From an uncultured Oscillospiraceae bacterium (lineage in GTDB: Bacteria; Bacillota; Clostridia; Oscillospirales; Oscillospiraceae), in assembly GCA_944385095.1 (NCBI GenBank), contig CALWVS010000004.1:1-64000 (forward strand): a stretch of 64,000 nucleotides of DNA, in the 5' to 3' direction. This document shows positions 7,259 through 15,634 of the stretch, piece by piece; within the stretch, counting starts at the first letter, position 1, and each line of letters begins with the position of its first letter. The translations under genes and the position numbers were made by a program. A model generated the notes under the pieces. It worked only from the letters and a program-made list of their open reading frames with translations. It was not told the origin of the DNA and did not search any database.

Positions 7259-9925
7259 ATGAAAGAGACACAACTGGTTGTGGGTATTCTGGCCCATGTA
7301 GATGCAGGTAAAACAACTCTTTCGGAGGGGCTTCTCTATCAATGTGGTCAAATCCGGCAACTGGGACGGGTAGACCATCAAACTGCCTTTCTGGACACAG
7401 ACCATCAGGAGCGGGAACGTGGCATTACCATTTTTTCCAAACAGGCAATTCTACCGCTGGAAAATTGTATTATCACCCTTTTGGACACCCCTGGGCATGT
7501 GGACTTTTCCTCGGAAATGGAACGCACATTGCAGGTGTTGGACTATGCCATTCTGGTCATCAGTGGCACAGACGGCATTCAAAGTCACACCATGACCTTA
7601 TGGAAGTTACTCTCTGACTATCAAATACCCACCTTTTTGTTCATCAACAAAATGGATTTATCCGGAGCAGACCACTCACAACTCCTCACACAGCTACAAA
7701 AGCGACTGAGTACAGGCTGTCTGGATTTTGGCTCCTTTGATGCCTCTCTGGAAGAACAAATTGCTGTGACAGATGATGGTGTTTTGGAGCGCTATCTGGA
7801 ACATGGAACGCTGGAACAACAGGATATTATCTCCCTCATCCAGCACCGCAAAGTGTTTCCCTGTTGGTTTGGCTCTGCCTTAAAATTGGATGGTGTGGCA
7901 GAATTTATCTCTGGGTTTCAGCGATACACCTGCGCTCCCCCTTACTCTGACCAGTTTGGTGCCAAAGTATTTAAAATTGCACGGGATTCTCAGGGGAATC
8001 GACTGACTTATTTAAAAGTGACTGGTGGTTCTCTGCGTGTAAAAGCTGCCATCACCAACCAGCGCAATGGTCATCCTCTGCCTGATGCACAAATTTGGAC
8101 GGAAAAAGCAGACCAGCTTCGGGTTTATTCCGGCTCTCAATTTCATATTGTAGATACTGTAGAGGCAGGAGGCGTCTGTGCAGTCACTGGTCTTTCCAAA
8201 ACCTATCCCGGTCAGGGGCTTGGGTTTGAAGAAGATGCCCAAGTCCCTGTTTTAGAGCCTGTTCTCTCCTTTCAGGTATTGCTTCCTGACCATGCCAACA
8301 CACACACAGTTCTCAAACAGCTGCAACAACTAGAGGAGGAGGACCCTCAACTTCACATTGTCTGGAATGAGGGACTGCGTGAGATTCACATTCAGCTCAT
8401 GGGACAGGTGCAACTGGAAGTCCTTCAGAATGTCATTGCAGAGCGATTTGGACTAGAACTCTCCTTTGGTACAGGCAGTATTCTCTACCGTGAAACCATT
8501 GCAGAACCAGTGGAAGGCATTGGGCATTTTGAACCCCTGCGCCACTATGCAGAGGTTCATCTGCTGTTGGAGCCATTAGAACGGGGCAGTGGTCTGCAAT
8601 TTGATAGTATTTGCAGTGAAGATGTGTTAGACCGAAACTGGCAACGCCTGATTTTAACCCACCTGATGGAAAAGATACAGCCCGGTGTACTCACTGGCTC
8701 TCCCATCACTGACCTGAAAATCAGTCTGGTCACTGGTCGTGCCCATGTAAAACATACAGAAGGTGGTGATTTTCGGCAGGCAACCTATCGTGCAGTTCGT
8801 CAAGGATTGATGTGTGCCAAATCTGTCTTATTAGAGCCGTGGTATCAGATTCGTCTGGAAGTGCCCAGTGAACAGGTAGGGCGTGCCATGTCTGATATTC
8901 AAAGAATGGGAGGAACTTTTTCTTTGTCCGATGAACTTTCTGGAACTTCAGTCCTCAACGGGGAACTCCCTGTGGCTACTCTTGGCAATTATGCGGCAGA
9001 TGTGGCATCATATACCCGTGGGCAGGGCAGATTGTTCTGTTCTCCTGCTGGCTATCGCCCCTGTCACAATCCAGAAGAAGTCATTGCCCAAATTGGTTAC
9101 AACAGTGAACGGGACACAGAACATCCCGCTGACTCAGTATTCTGTGACCACGGTGCTGGTTTTGTGGTCAAGTGGAATGAAGTCCGAAACTATATGCACG
9201 TTGACAGCGGATTACAGCTCTATCCTTCACAGGATGTCCCTACAACATCTCATCCCCCCTCCCAAAAAGGCTCTGTATTGTCTGGCTCCATTGAGGCAGA
9301 TGAGGAACTGCGTGCTATTTTTGAACGTACCTATGGACCCATCCGCCGGCGAGACCTGCAACCCCAGCCCAAACCTCGCAAGCGTCCCTCTCTGCCTGAA
9401 ACACAGTATATCAAGGAAAAACAGGAACTTGGGTTGGACTATTTACTGGTAGACGGCTATAACATCATTTTTGCATGGGAAGATTTAAAAGAACTGGCGC
9501 AAGACAATCTGGATGCCGCCCGTCAGAAGCTGATGGACATGATGTGCAATTATCAGGGCTATCGGAATTGTCAGGTGATTATTGTATTTGATGCCTACAA
9601 AGTCCCCCGTGGCTGTGGAGAAGTCACCCACTACCATAATATCCATGTGGTTTATACCAAAGAGGCAGAAACCGCAGATGCCTACATAGAAAAGGCAACC
9701 TATGAACTGAGCAAACAGCATCATCGTGTACGGGTTGCCACCTCAGACTATGCCGAACAGTTGATTATTTTGGGGCATGGTGCACTGCGTCTATCTGCCA
9801 CCACTTTTCGCAAGGAGTTAGACCAAACTTGCCAATCATTGACCAAACAAATTGCACAACATAATCGTTCTACACCTTCCCAGCCCATCCGCATCGCAAT
9901 GGAACTCGCCAAAAAGAAGTCATAA
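7259..9925 (+). CDS. TetM/EF-G-like ribosomal GTPase fused to a Rae1/YacP-type NYN endonuclease
   Basis: An 888-residue two-part protein. Residues 1 to about 640 have the layout of tetracycline ribosomal-protection proteins: G1 AHVDAGKT (12-19), G2 RGITI, G3 DTPGHVDF, G4 NKMD, then domains II-V ending in the family's YTRGQGRLFCSPAGYRPC region. A charged linker follows (about 640-720). From about 724 there is an NYN domain closely matching B. subtilis YacP/Rae1: LLVDGYNII, VIIVFDAYKVP, YTKEAETADAYIEK, VATSDYAEQ, GHGALRLSA. Acidic residues fitting the nuclease site are D732, D807 and D830. Rae1 is known to cut mRNA in the ribosomal A site, where TetM/EF-G GTPases also bind, so a ribosome-targeted nuclease is inferred. 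Drug resistance is not shown. ATG 7259 fits the AGGA site at 7247; an upstream in-frame ATG at 7250 overlaps it. Confidence 0.9.
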   Translation: MKETQLVVGILAHVDAGKTTLSEGLLYQCGQIRQLGRVDHQTAFLDTDHQERERGITIFSKQAILPLENCIITLLDTPGHVDFSSEMERTLQVLDYAILVISGTDGIQSHTMTLWKLLSDYQIPTFLFINKMDLSGADHSQLLTQLQKRLSTGCLDFGSFDASLEEQIAVTDDGVLERYLEHGTLEQQDIISLIQHRKVFPCWFGSALKLDGVAEFISGFQRYTCAPPYSDQFGAKVFKIARDSQGNRLTYLKVTGGSLRVKAAITNQRNGHPLPDAQIWTEKADQLRVYSGSQFHIVDTVEAGGVCAVTGLSKTYPGQGLGFEEDAQVPVLEPVLSFQVLLPDHANTHTVLKQLQQLEEEDPQLHIVWNEGLREIHIQLMGQVQLEVLQNVIAERFGLELSFGTGSILYRETIAEPVEGIGHFEPLRHYAEVHLLLEPLERGSGLQFDSICSEDVLDRNWQRLILTHLMEKIQPGVLTGSPITDLKISLVTGRAHVKHTEGGDFRQATYRAVRQGLMCAKSVLLEPWYQIRLEVPSEQVGRAMSDIQRMGGTFSLSDELSGTSVLNGELPVATLGNYAADVASYTRGQGRLFCSPAGYRPCHNPEEVIAQIGYNSERDTEHPADSVFCDHGAGFVVKWNEVRNYMHVDSGLQLYPSQDVPTTSHPPSQKGSVLSGSIEADEELRAIFERTYGPIRRRDLQPQPKPRKRPSLPETQYIKEKQELGLDYLLVDGYNIIFAWEDLKELAQDNLDAARQKLMDMMCNYQGYRNCQVIIVFDAYKVPRGCGEVTHYHNIHVVYTKEAETADAYIEKATYELSKQHHRVRVATSDYAEQLIILGHGALRLSATTFRKELDQTCQSLTKQIAQHNRSTPSQPIRIAMELAKKKS

Positions 9926-9929
9926 GTGC

Positions 9930-9959
9930 TTGTCTCTTTTTGATGTTGTGTGATATACT
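9930..9959 (+). promoter_or_regulatory. Probable promoter of uppP
   Basis: TTGTCT (9930-9935), 18-bp spacer, TATACT (9954-9959), immediately after the fusion gene's stop codon. Confidence 0.55.
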
Positions 9960-9995
9960 ATCCACTCAAAAATATAATATGGAAAGGAATCTTCT

Positions 9996-10853
9996 ATGTT
10001 GGTGATTGAACTATTCAAATCTGCCTTTTTAGGCGTAGTTGAGGGCATTACAGAATGGCTGCCCATCAGCTCTACCGGTCATTTGATTCTGGTAGACGAA
10101 TTTCTCAAACTCAATGTCTCCACTGAATTCATGGATATGTATCGCTATGTGATTCAATTAGGCGCTATTCTCGCCGTGCTTGTTCTGTTCTTTCGCAAAT
10201 TAAACCCCTTTTCCCCTCGCAAAAGTTCCACCCAACGCCACAGGACATGGATGCTGTGGGGCTATGTGGTGCTGGCCTGTATCCCATCCGCAGTCATTGG
10301 ACTGCCACTGAATGACTGGATGGATACCCATCTGATGACACCTACTGTTGTGGCTGCCGCTCTGATTTTGTACGGTATTGCCTTCCTGTTCATTGAAAAC
10401 AGAAATCGCACCCCCGCTATTTGCCACACCAATGAGTTAACCTGGAAACTGGCACTGGGCATCGGTTTGTTCCAGACCTTGGCCATTGTCCCAGGCACCT
10501 CCCGTTCTGGCTCCACCATTCTTGGGGCCATTCTGCTGGGCTGTGCCCGTCCGGTCGCCGCTGAATTTTCCTTCTTTTTGGCAATTCCCACTATGTTGGG
10601 GGTCACTGCTTTAAAATTAGGGAAATTCTTTGTGGAAAAAATCATAGCTGGACAGTCTCTGTTTACCACAGAGGAAGCCCTGATTTTGGCGGTTGGCTTT
10701 TTTGTCTCTTTCCTCGTCTCCCTTGTGTGCATTCGTTTCCTGATGGATTTTGTCAAAGCCCATGATTTTAAAGTATTTGGTTGGTATCGCATTGTTTTAG
10801 GTATTTTGGTATTGGTCTTTTTCGGTGTCAAATTCCTTCTTTTTCCAGCTTAA
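9996..10853 (+). CDS. uppP: Undecaprenyl-diphosphatase (BacA/UppP)
   Basis: Integral membrane phosphatase that recycles undecaprenyl diphosphate to the monophosphate, the lipid carrier for peptidoglycan precursors; overexpression in other bacteria gives bacitracin resistance. Visible: the N-terminal motif GVVEGITEWLPISSTGHL with its catalytic glutamate and serine/histidine residues, and the second motif PGTSRSGST near residue 170. About eight hydrophobic segments and a length of 285 residues are normal for the family. AAGGAAT before the ATG acts as ribosome site. It has its own promoter and a strong terminator. Confidence 0.95.
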   Translation: MLVIELFKSAFLGVVEGITEWLPISSTGHLILVDEFLKLNVSTEFMDMYRYVIQLGAILAVLVLFFRKLNPFSPRKSSTQRHRTWMLWGYVVLACIPSAVIGLPLNDWMDTHLMTPTVVAAALILYGIAFLFIENRNRTPAICHTNELTWKLALGIGLFQTLAIVPGTSRSGSTILGAILLGCARPVAAEFSFFLAIPTMLGVTALKLGKFFVEKIIAGQSLFTTEEALILAVGFFVSFLVSLVCIRFLMDFVKAHDFKVFGWYRIVLGILVLVFFGVKFLLFPA

Positions 10854-10893
10854 ATCCTCTCTCATTCTACATTGATTTGCCATATGATACAAC

Positions 10894-10941
10894 ATCTGCC
10901 ATTTTGTTTTTATTTTCTTTTTGCAGAATGGCAGATTTTTT
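10894..10941 (+). terminator. Terminator of uppP
   Basis: ATCTGCCATT (10894-10903) pairs with AATGGCAGAT (10927-10936), followed by a T-run. Confidence 0.85.
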
Positions 10942-11053
10942 ATCTCATTTTCTTTTCCACTTTAAAGTATAAATGAATTGTAAATGGTTTCGTTTTTTAA
11001 GGATTTGATTCCAAATCCTCTGTTTTTTACAGAAACTCTTTCTCTTTAACGTG

Positions 11054-11081
11054 CTAATACAATCAAGTATTAGTATATAAT
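11054..11081 (+). promoter_or_regulatory. Small palindrome next to a second -10-like element
   Basis: CTAATAC (11054-11060) and GTATTAG (11067-11073) form a perfect inverted repeat with a 6-nt loop, directly before TATAAT (11076-11081). No good -35 box is seen. It may be an operator for an upstream promoter of the histidine module. The rest of 10942-11125 is AT-rich and shows no gene. Confidence 0.3.
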
Positions 11082-11125
11082 CGTCATGATGTACAAAATA
11101 TTTTTTATTTTGTGGAAAATAATTG

Positions 11126-11154
11126 TTGATTTTATATAACCATTGGTGTATGAT
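11126..11154 (+). promoter_or_regulatory. SigA-type promoter of the yuiF-hutH locus
   Basis: TTGATT (11126-11131), 17-bp spacer, TATGAT (11149-11154). The predicted start, near 11161, coincides with the 5' strand of the leader stem described next. Confidence 0.75.
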
Positions 11155-11159
11155 AGTAA

Positions 11160-11260
11160 CAGATAAAGCCCGACGGAATCCACTGTGTGTATTTGATTGT
11201 TCAGGTGGTGCTAGCCCGCTTGTTTGTCTATTTCATACATTGTCTGTCCGTGGGTTATGC
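11160..11260 (+). ncRNA. Candidate structured 5' leader RNA of the yuiF-like gene
   Basis: A 12-bp bulged stem closes this region. ATAA (11163-11166), CCC (11169-11171) and ACGGA (11173-11177) pair with TCCGT (11247-11251), GGG (11252-11254) and TTAT (11255-11258). It begins where transcription should start. Smaller pairings such as CCAC with GTGG are possible inside. I match it to no riboswitch or T-box I know, and no T-run terminator follows. Covariation across genomes would be needed to call it a real RNA element. Confidence 0.45.
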
Positions 11261-11320
11261 CAGCGCAATTTCCTCGATCCTATCAAACACAATATTTCAG
11301 AAAGAAAGGGAGTTGTAGAA

Positions 11321-12628
11321 ATGGAAATACTAACCAATCCTGTACTGGTATCAGTCGTTGTTCTATGTGTGCTATGTCTTTTCAAATTGAATGTGCTCAT
11401 GTCCCTGATTATCTCTGCTATGGTGGGCGCACTGATTGGCGGCATTAGCATCCCTGATGCAATGGGTATTCTGACTGGTGGTTTCTCTGCAAACGCTGGT
11501 ACAGCACTGGCCTATGTCCTGCTGGGTACTTTTGCAACCGCCATTGCCTCCACAGGTCTTGCTGACATGATGTCCAAGAAATTATCTAAGGTAATGGGAA
11601 AAAGCGCCACCGTACTGCTGTTGATTCTGGCTTTTGTTGCCTGTTTCTCTCAAAACCTAGTTCCAGTCCATATTGCATTTATCCCCATTATGATTCCTCC
11701 TCTGCTGTCTCTGTTTAACCAGTTGAAGGTTGACCGCCGTGGTGCTGCCTGTGCTCTGGCATTTGGTTTGAAGGCTCCCTATATCACCATTCCCTTCGGC
11801 TTTGGTGCCATTTTCATGGGCATTATTGCAGACAATATGACTGCCAACGGTATGCCTGTCACTGTTTCTGATATTGCTTCTGTCAACTGGGTGCTAGGTG
11901 TGGCTATGCTCATTGGTCTGCTGCTTGCCATCTTTGTCACCTATCGTAAGCCCCGTGAATACAAGATGGTAGAAGTTGACACTTCCGCTACTGATGCAAT
12001 CTCTGACCATATCACCACTGCCCACATCGTCACCTTAGTTGCTATTGTAGCAGTTGTGATTGTACAGGTAATCACAGAATCCCTGGCTCTGTCCGCTCTG
12101 GTTGGCGTTCTGGTCATGATCATCGGCGGTGCTATTAAGTGGAATACCATTGATGACCAATTCGCTGGCGGCATCAAGATTATGGGTATGATTGGTTTCA
12201 TCATGCTGGTTGCTGGTGGTTATGCTGAAGTGATGAAGGCTACTGGTGCTGTTGAGGAACTGGTTTCCGCAGCCGCCAATGCAATGGGTGGTAACAAGAT
12301 TATTGCTGCCACTGTGATTACCCTCATTGGTCTGCTGGTTACAATGGGTATTGGTAGTTCCTTCAGCACTGTTCCTGTAGTTGCTATTCTGTATGTGCCT
12401 CTGTGTCAACAGATGGGCTTCTCCCCTGCTGCTACTATCGTACTGATGTCTGCTGCTGCTGCTCTGGGCGATGCTGGCTCTCCTGCATCCGATACCACCC
12501 TTGGTCCAACCTCTGGTCTGAATGCAGATGGTCAACACAACCACATCTGGGATACTTGTGTGCCCACTTTCCTGCACTATAACATCCCATTGATGATTGC
12601 CGCTATTGTGGTATCTCAGTTCATCTGA
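11321..12628 (+). CDS. YuiF-like NhaC-superfamily permease, predicted histidine transporter
   Basis: A 435-residue polytopic membrane protein with about 11-12 hydrophobic segments, the length of B. subtilis YuiF (about 442). Conserved-looking stretches include HIAFIPIMIPPLL, FGLKAPYITIPFGFG and, late in the protein, GDAGSPASDTTLGPTSG. It is a distant relative of the transporter at 4510. YuiF-type proteins have been predicted to be histidine permeases from their regulation in Firmicutes; here the next gene is histidine ammonia-lyase, supporting histidine as substrate (inference). ATG 11321 is chosen because AAAGGGAG lies just upstream and everything earlier in this frame overlaps the promoter and leader. 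Confidence 0.82.
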   Translation: MEILTNPVLVSVVVLCVLCLFKLNVLMSLIISAMVGALIGGISIPDAMGILTGGFSANAGTALAYVLLGTFATAIASTGLADMMSKKLSKVMGKSATVLLLILAFVACFSQNLVPVHIAFIPIMIPPLLSLFNQLKVDRRGAACALAFGLKAPYITIPFGFGAIFMGIIADNMTANGMPVTVSDIASVNWVLGVAMLIGLLLAIFVTYRKPREYKMVEVDTSATDAISDHITTAHIVTLVAIVAVVIVQVITESLALSALVGVLVMIIGGAIKWNTIDDQFAGGIKIMGMIGFIMLVAGGYAEVMKATGAVEELVSAAANAMGGNKIIAATVITLIGLLVTMGIGSSFSTVPVVAILYVPLCQQMGFSPAATIVLMSAAAALGDAGSPASDTTLGPTSGLNADGQHNHIWDTCVPTFLHYNIPLMIAAIVVSQFI

Positions 12629-12648
12629 TTGTAGTCCCTGCTATTTAT

Positions 12649-12729
12649 GGCAGCACCGTAACACATGGTAAGTGTATTGCGTCTGAACGTATGTGAAGCC
12701 AATCACAGTCCTGACTGTGCGGTGCTGCC
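12649..12729 (+). ncRNA. Candidate multibranched RNA between yuiF and hutH
   Basis: A perfect 10-bp outer stem, GGCAGCACCG (12649-12658) with CGGTGCTGCC (12720-12729), encloses 61 nt. Within are ACAC/GTGT, TGCGT-CTGA-ACGTA (5 bp, one wobble) and CACAGT-CCTG-ACTGTG, giving a cloverleaf-like shape. It lacks the tRNA TTC arm and has no T-run after it. It ends about 50 nt before hutH, so it may control hutH translation or mRNA processing. Confidence 0.5.
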
Positions 12730-12779
12730 CCATTTATGCCAAATTTTCTACTGATTATGAAAAAGGAGCTTGAATTATC

Positions 12780-14345
12780 ATGAAAAATCCAAAGGAAATT
12801 AAGTCTGTTGTGTTAGATGGTCATAGCCTGACTCTGGAAGAATTCGTCGCTGTTGCTCGTCATGGTGCTGAAGTCTCCATTGCTGCAAGTGCAATGGAAG
12901 CCATGCAGAAATCCCGTGCACTGGCTGAAAAAATTGCCTCTGAAAAACGTGTTGCCTATGGTATTACCACTGGTTTTGGTGACTTTGCTACCGTAGCAGT
13001 CCCTGAGGAGATGAGCAACCGTCTGTCCACCAATCTGATTCTCAGCCACTGCACTGGCACTGGCGATCCCTACGCAGAAGAACTGGTGCGTGGTATGATG
13101 CTTTTGCGTGCCAATGCTCTGTGTGTTGGCATCAGTGGTGTGCGTCCTCTGCTGGTCACCATGCTGGTTGAGATGCTGAACAAGGGTGTTACTCCTGTTG
13201 TACCTCAGAAGGGTTCTCTGGGTGCTTCTGGCGACTTGGCTCCTCTGTCCCACATGGGTCTTGTTCTGCTGGGGCGTGGTGAGGCAACCTATCAGGGCGA
13301 GAAGCTGCCAGGCGGCGAAGCTATGAAGCGTGCTGGTATTGAGGCTCTGGACACTCTGGTGTGCAAGGAAGGTCTGGGCATCACCAATGGTACCTGTGCT
13401 ATGACCAGTGTTGGTGCAATGCACCTGTATGATACCATGCAGGCGATTGCAACAGCAGATGTGATTTCCTCTCTGACCTTCACCGCTTTGACTGGTCAGC
13501 TTAACGCCTTCCAGGAGCGTGTGCATACCTGCCGTGGGCATTTGGGTCAGATTAAAGTGGCTGCCAATATGCGTAAGCTGACAGAGGGCAGTGAAATTCT
13601 GAAAAATGCACAGGGCGACCGTGTACAGGACGCCTATGCACTGCGCTGCATCCCACAGGTGCATGGTGCGGTCCGTGATGCTCTGGACTATGTGAAGATG
13701 CATGTTGACATTGAACTGAATGCTGTTACAGATAACCCTTTGATTTTCAATGAGGATGAGGCTGTCATTTCCGGCGGTAACTTCCACGGTGAGCCTATGG
13801 CTCTGCCCTTTGATATGTTGGGTATTGCCTGCTCTGAAATTGCAGATATTTCTGAACGCCGTTGTGAGCGTATGGTCAACGCCGCTCTGTCCAATGGCTT
13901 GACTCCATTCCTCACCACTGAGGGTGGTGTGAACAGTGGATTTATGATTGTTCAGTATTCTGCCGCTTCTATGGTATCTGAAAACAAGGTGCTTGCACAT
14001 CCTGCCAGTGTTGACTCCATCCCATCTTCTGCCAATCAGGAAGATATGGTCTCTATGGGTACCACTGCTGCCCGTAAGGCTGGCTGGATTCTCCAGAATA
14101 CTCTGTCTGTTCTGGCTATGGAACTGCTCACAGCCTGTCAGGCTGTTGACATCCGCCGCCGTAAAAACAGTCACGGTCAGGGGCTCTCTCCTGTGCATGA
14201 AGCTCTCTTTAACCATGTGCGTGAAAAGGTAGACTTCTTTGAGATTGACCGTGAAATCTGGCCTGACATCAAGGCGGTTGAAGCAATGGTGCGCAGTGGT
14301 GAACTTCTGGATATTGTGCACACCTTCTTCCCAGATTTTGACTAA
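12780..14345 (+). CDS. hutH: Histidine ammonia-lyase
   Basis: Converts L-histidine to urocanate and ammonia, the first step of histidine breakdown. The catalytic MIO cofactor forms from Ala-Ser-Gly, seen as ASG at residues 149-151 in GSLGASGDLAPLSH. Other family motifs are YGITTGFG near residue 60, the QDAYALRC(I)PQVHG region, and TDNPLIF. At 521 residues it is the usual size. Ribosome site AAAAAGGAGC precedes the ATG. The other hut genes (hutU, hutI, hutG) are not here, so downstream steps are encoded elsewhere or urocanate is exported. It probably shares transcription with the YuiF-like permease upstream, through the structured intergenic region. Confidence 0.95.
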   Translation: MKNPKEIKSVVLDGHSLTLEEFVAVARHGAEVSIAASAMEAMQKSRALAEKIASEKRVAYGITTGFGDFATVAVPEEMSNRLSTNLILSHCTGTGDPYAEELVRGMMLLRANALCVGISGVRPLLVTMLVEMLNKGVTPVVPQKGSLGASGDLAPLSHMGLVLLGRGEATYQGEKLPGGEAMKRAGIEALDTLVCKEGLGITNGTCAMTSVGAMHLYDTMQAIATADVISSLTFTALTGQLNAFQERVHTCRGHLGQIKVAANMRKLTEGSEILKNAQGDRVQDAYALRCIPQVHGAVRDALDYVKMHVDIELNAVTDNPLIFNEDEAVISGGNFHGEPMALPFDMLGIACSEIADISERRCERMVNAALSNGLTPFLTTEGGVNSGFMIVQYSAASMVSENKVLAHPASVDSIPSSANQEDMVSMGTTAARKAGWILQNTLSVLAMELLTACQAVDIRRRKNSHGQGLSPVHEALFNHVREKVDFFEIDREIWPDIKAVEAMVRSGELLDIVHTFFPDFD

Positions 14346-14366
14346 TGGTTTCCTCCTATCCTTTGT

Positions 14367-14415
14367 AACTGCTTTGGGGGCTGCTGGATGGCAGTCCCCA
14401 AAGCAGTTTTATTTT
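14367..14415 (+). terminator. Terminator of hutH
   Basis: AACTGCTTTGGGG (14367-14379) pairs with CCCCAAAGCAGTT (14396-14408), followed by TTTTATTTT. Confidence 0.9.
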
Positions 14416-14515
14416 ATATCATGTTCATTTGACTATTTTATCATTTTTTGTTACACTAGATTTGTGAAATTGTCTCACTAGCTCTTTTCACAGAAAAAAC
14501 AAGGAGGTGCCCCCT

Positions 14516-15628
14516 TTGCTTCGTTTTGAACATGTTTCTCTTTCCTATGGAAGTCAAAAAATCATTGATGACATTTCCTTTTCTATTGAGGAAGGTCAGA
14601 TGGTGGTCTTAATTGGTCCCTCTGGCTGTGGCAAAACTACCACATTGAAAATGATTAACCGTCTGATCGAACCAAGCCAAGGCAAAATCTACCTCAATGA
14701 TGAAGACATTACCAAAAAGGATAAGGTGGATTTACGCCGCCATATCGGCTATGTGATTCAACAAATTGGTCTGTTTCCCAATATGACCGTAGCGCAAAAC
14801 ATCTGTGTCGTTCCCACCCTTTTAAAATACAGTAAGGAGGAATGTGACCGTATTGTCCATGAACTGTTAGAGATGGTCAATCTCCCCTATGAACAATACG
14901 CCCACAAATACCCCTCTGAAATGTCTGGTGGTCAACAGCAGAGAATTGGTATTCTGCGTGCACTGGCTGCATCCCCTCCCATTGTGCTAATGGATGAACC
15001 ATTCTCCGCTCTGGACCCTATGACCCGTCGCAGTCTGCAACAGGAAGTACGCAGTCTCCAGCAAAAGCTGAAGAAAACCTTTGTCTTCGTCACCCACGAT
15101 ATGGAAGAAGCCCTTGACCTTGCTGATGTGATTGTCTTTATGGACCGGGGCAAAATCGTTCAAATGGCACCTCCAGAAGAAATGCTTGCCCATCCAGCCA
15201 GTGGTCAAATTCAGGATTTTCTGGGCAAATTCATCCATTCTTCCTCTACTCGCACTCTGACTGCGGCCGACTTCATGCGCACAGGAATCTATGCAGTGTC
15301 TGCCACAAAGGGAATCAACGAGTGTATCAGTAAAATGCAGCGTCACAATGTAGATACCTTGATTGTGGTGGATGATAAGGCAGCCTATCAGGGCACTGTA
15401 TCTATTGCTGATATCCGTTTGACTGGGCATGTGGTCAAGTCCATTGAACCTCTGATTCGCTGCAATACACCTACTGTACAGACCACTGACAATGCCAAAG
15501 ATTGCTTTGAACAGCTCATTTCCAGTGGAGCCAACTATCTTGTGGTATTAGATGAAGAAAAGCGGGTACAGGGTATCATCACCAAAACCAGTATGGCCTC
15601 TGCTATGGCAGAGCAGCTTTGGGGGTGA
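14516..15628 (+). CDS. OpuCA/ProV-type ABC transporter ATPase with CBS pair
   Basis: Cytoplasmic ATPase of a quaternary-amine or related osmolyte importer, about 370 residues. Walker A GPSGCGKTT, signature SGGQQQR and Walker B IVLMDEPFSALDP are all present. The C-terminal 120 residues form a tandem CBS region (TAADFMRTGIYAV...; DNAKDCFEQLISSG...), as in OpuCA and EgtV. An in-frame GTG at 14507 overlaps the ribosome site AAGGAGG (14501-14507); the TTG at 14516 has ideal 8-nt spacing and gives the family-like start MLRFEHVSLSYG, so it is preferred. First gene of a three-gene operon. Confidence 0.9.
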   Translation: MLRFEHVSLSYGSQKIIDDISFSIEEGQMVVLIGPSGCGKTTTLKMINRLIEPSQGKIYLNDEDITKKDKVDLRRHIGYVIQQIGLFPNMTVAQNICVVPTLLKYSKEECDRIVHELLEMVNLPYEQYAHKYPSEMSGGQQQRIGILRALAASPPIVLMDEPFSALDPMTRRSLQQEVRSLQQKLKKTFVFVTHDMEEALDLADVIVFMDRGKIVQMAPPEEMLAHPASGQIQDFLGKFIHSSSTRTLTAADFMRTGIYAVSATKGINECISKMQRHNVDTLIVVDDKAAYQGTVSIADIRLTGHVVKSIEPLIRCNTPTVQTTDNAKDCFEQLISSGANYLVVLDEEKRVQGIITKTSMASAMAEQLWG

Positions 15629-15634
15629 GGAATT

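Noticed and set aside
7259-9178. Calling the fusion gene a tetracycline-resistance determinant
   Set aside because: Fold and motifs match the ribosomal-protection family, but the added nuclease domain, lack of mobile-element context and absence of direct resistance evidence make that claim unsupported.
11123-11320. A 66-residue N-terminal extension of the YuiF-like permease
   Set aside because: It would start upstream of the promoter's -10 box and has no ribosome site, while ATG 11321 has a strong one.
12649-12729. The cloverleaf-like region as a tRNA
   Set aside because: The closing stem is 10 bp, no GTTC-type T arm or 7-nt anticodon loop is present, and no CCA or discriminator pattern fits.
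12813-14321. A 502-codon minus-strand frame opposite hutH
   Set aside because: It is the shadow of hutH, with low-complexity His/Thr/Gln-rich translation and no start signals.
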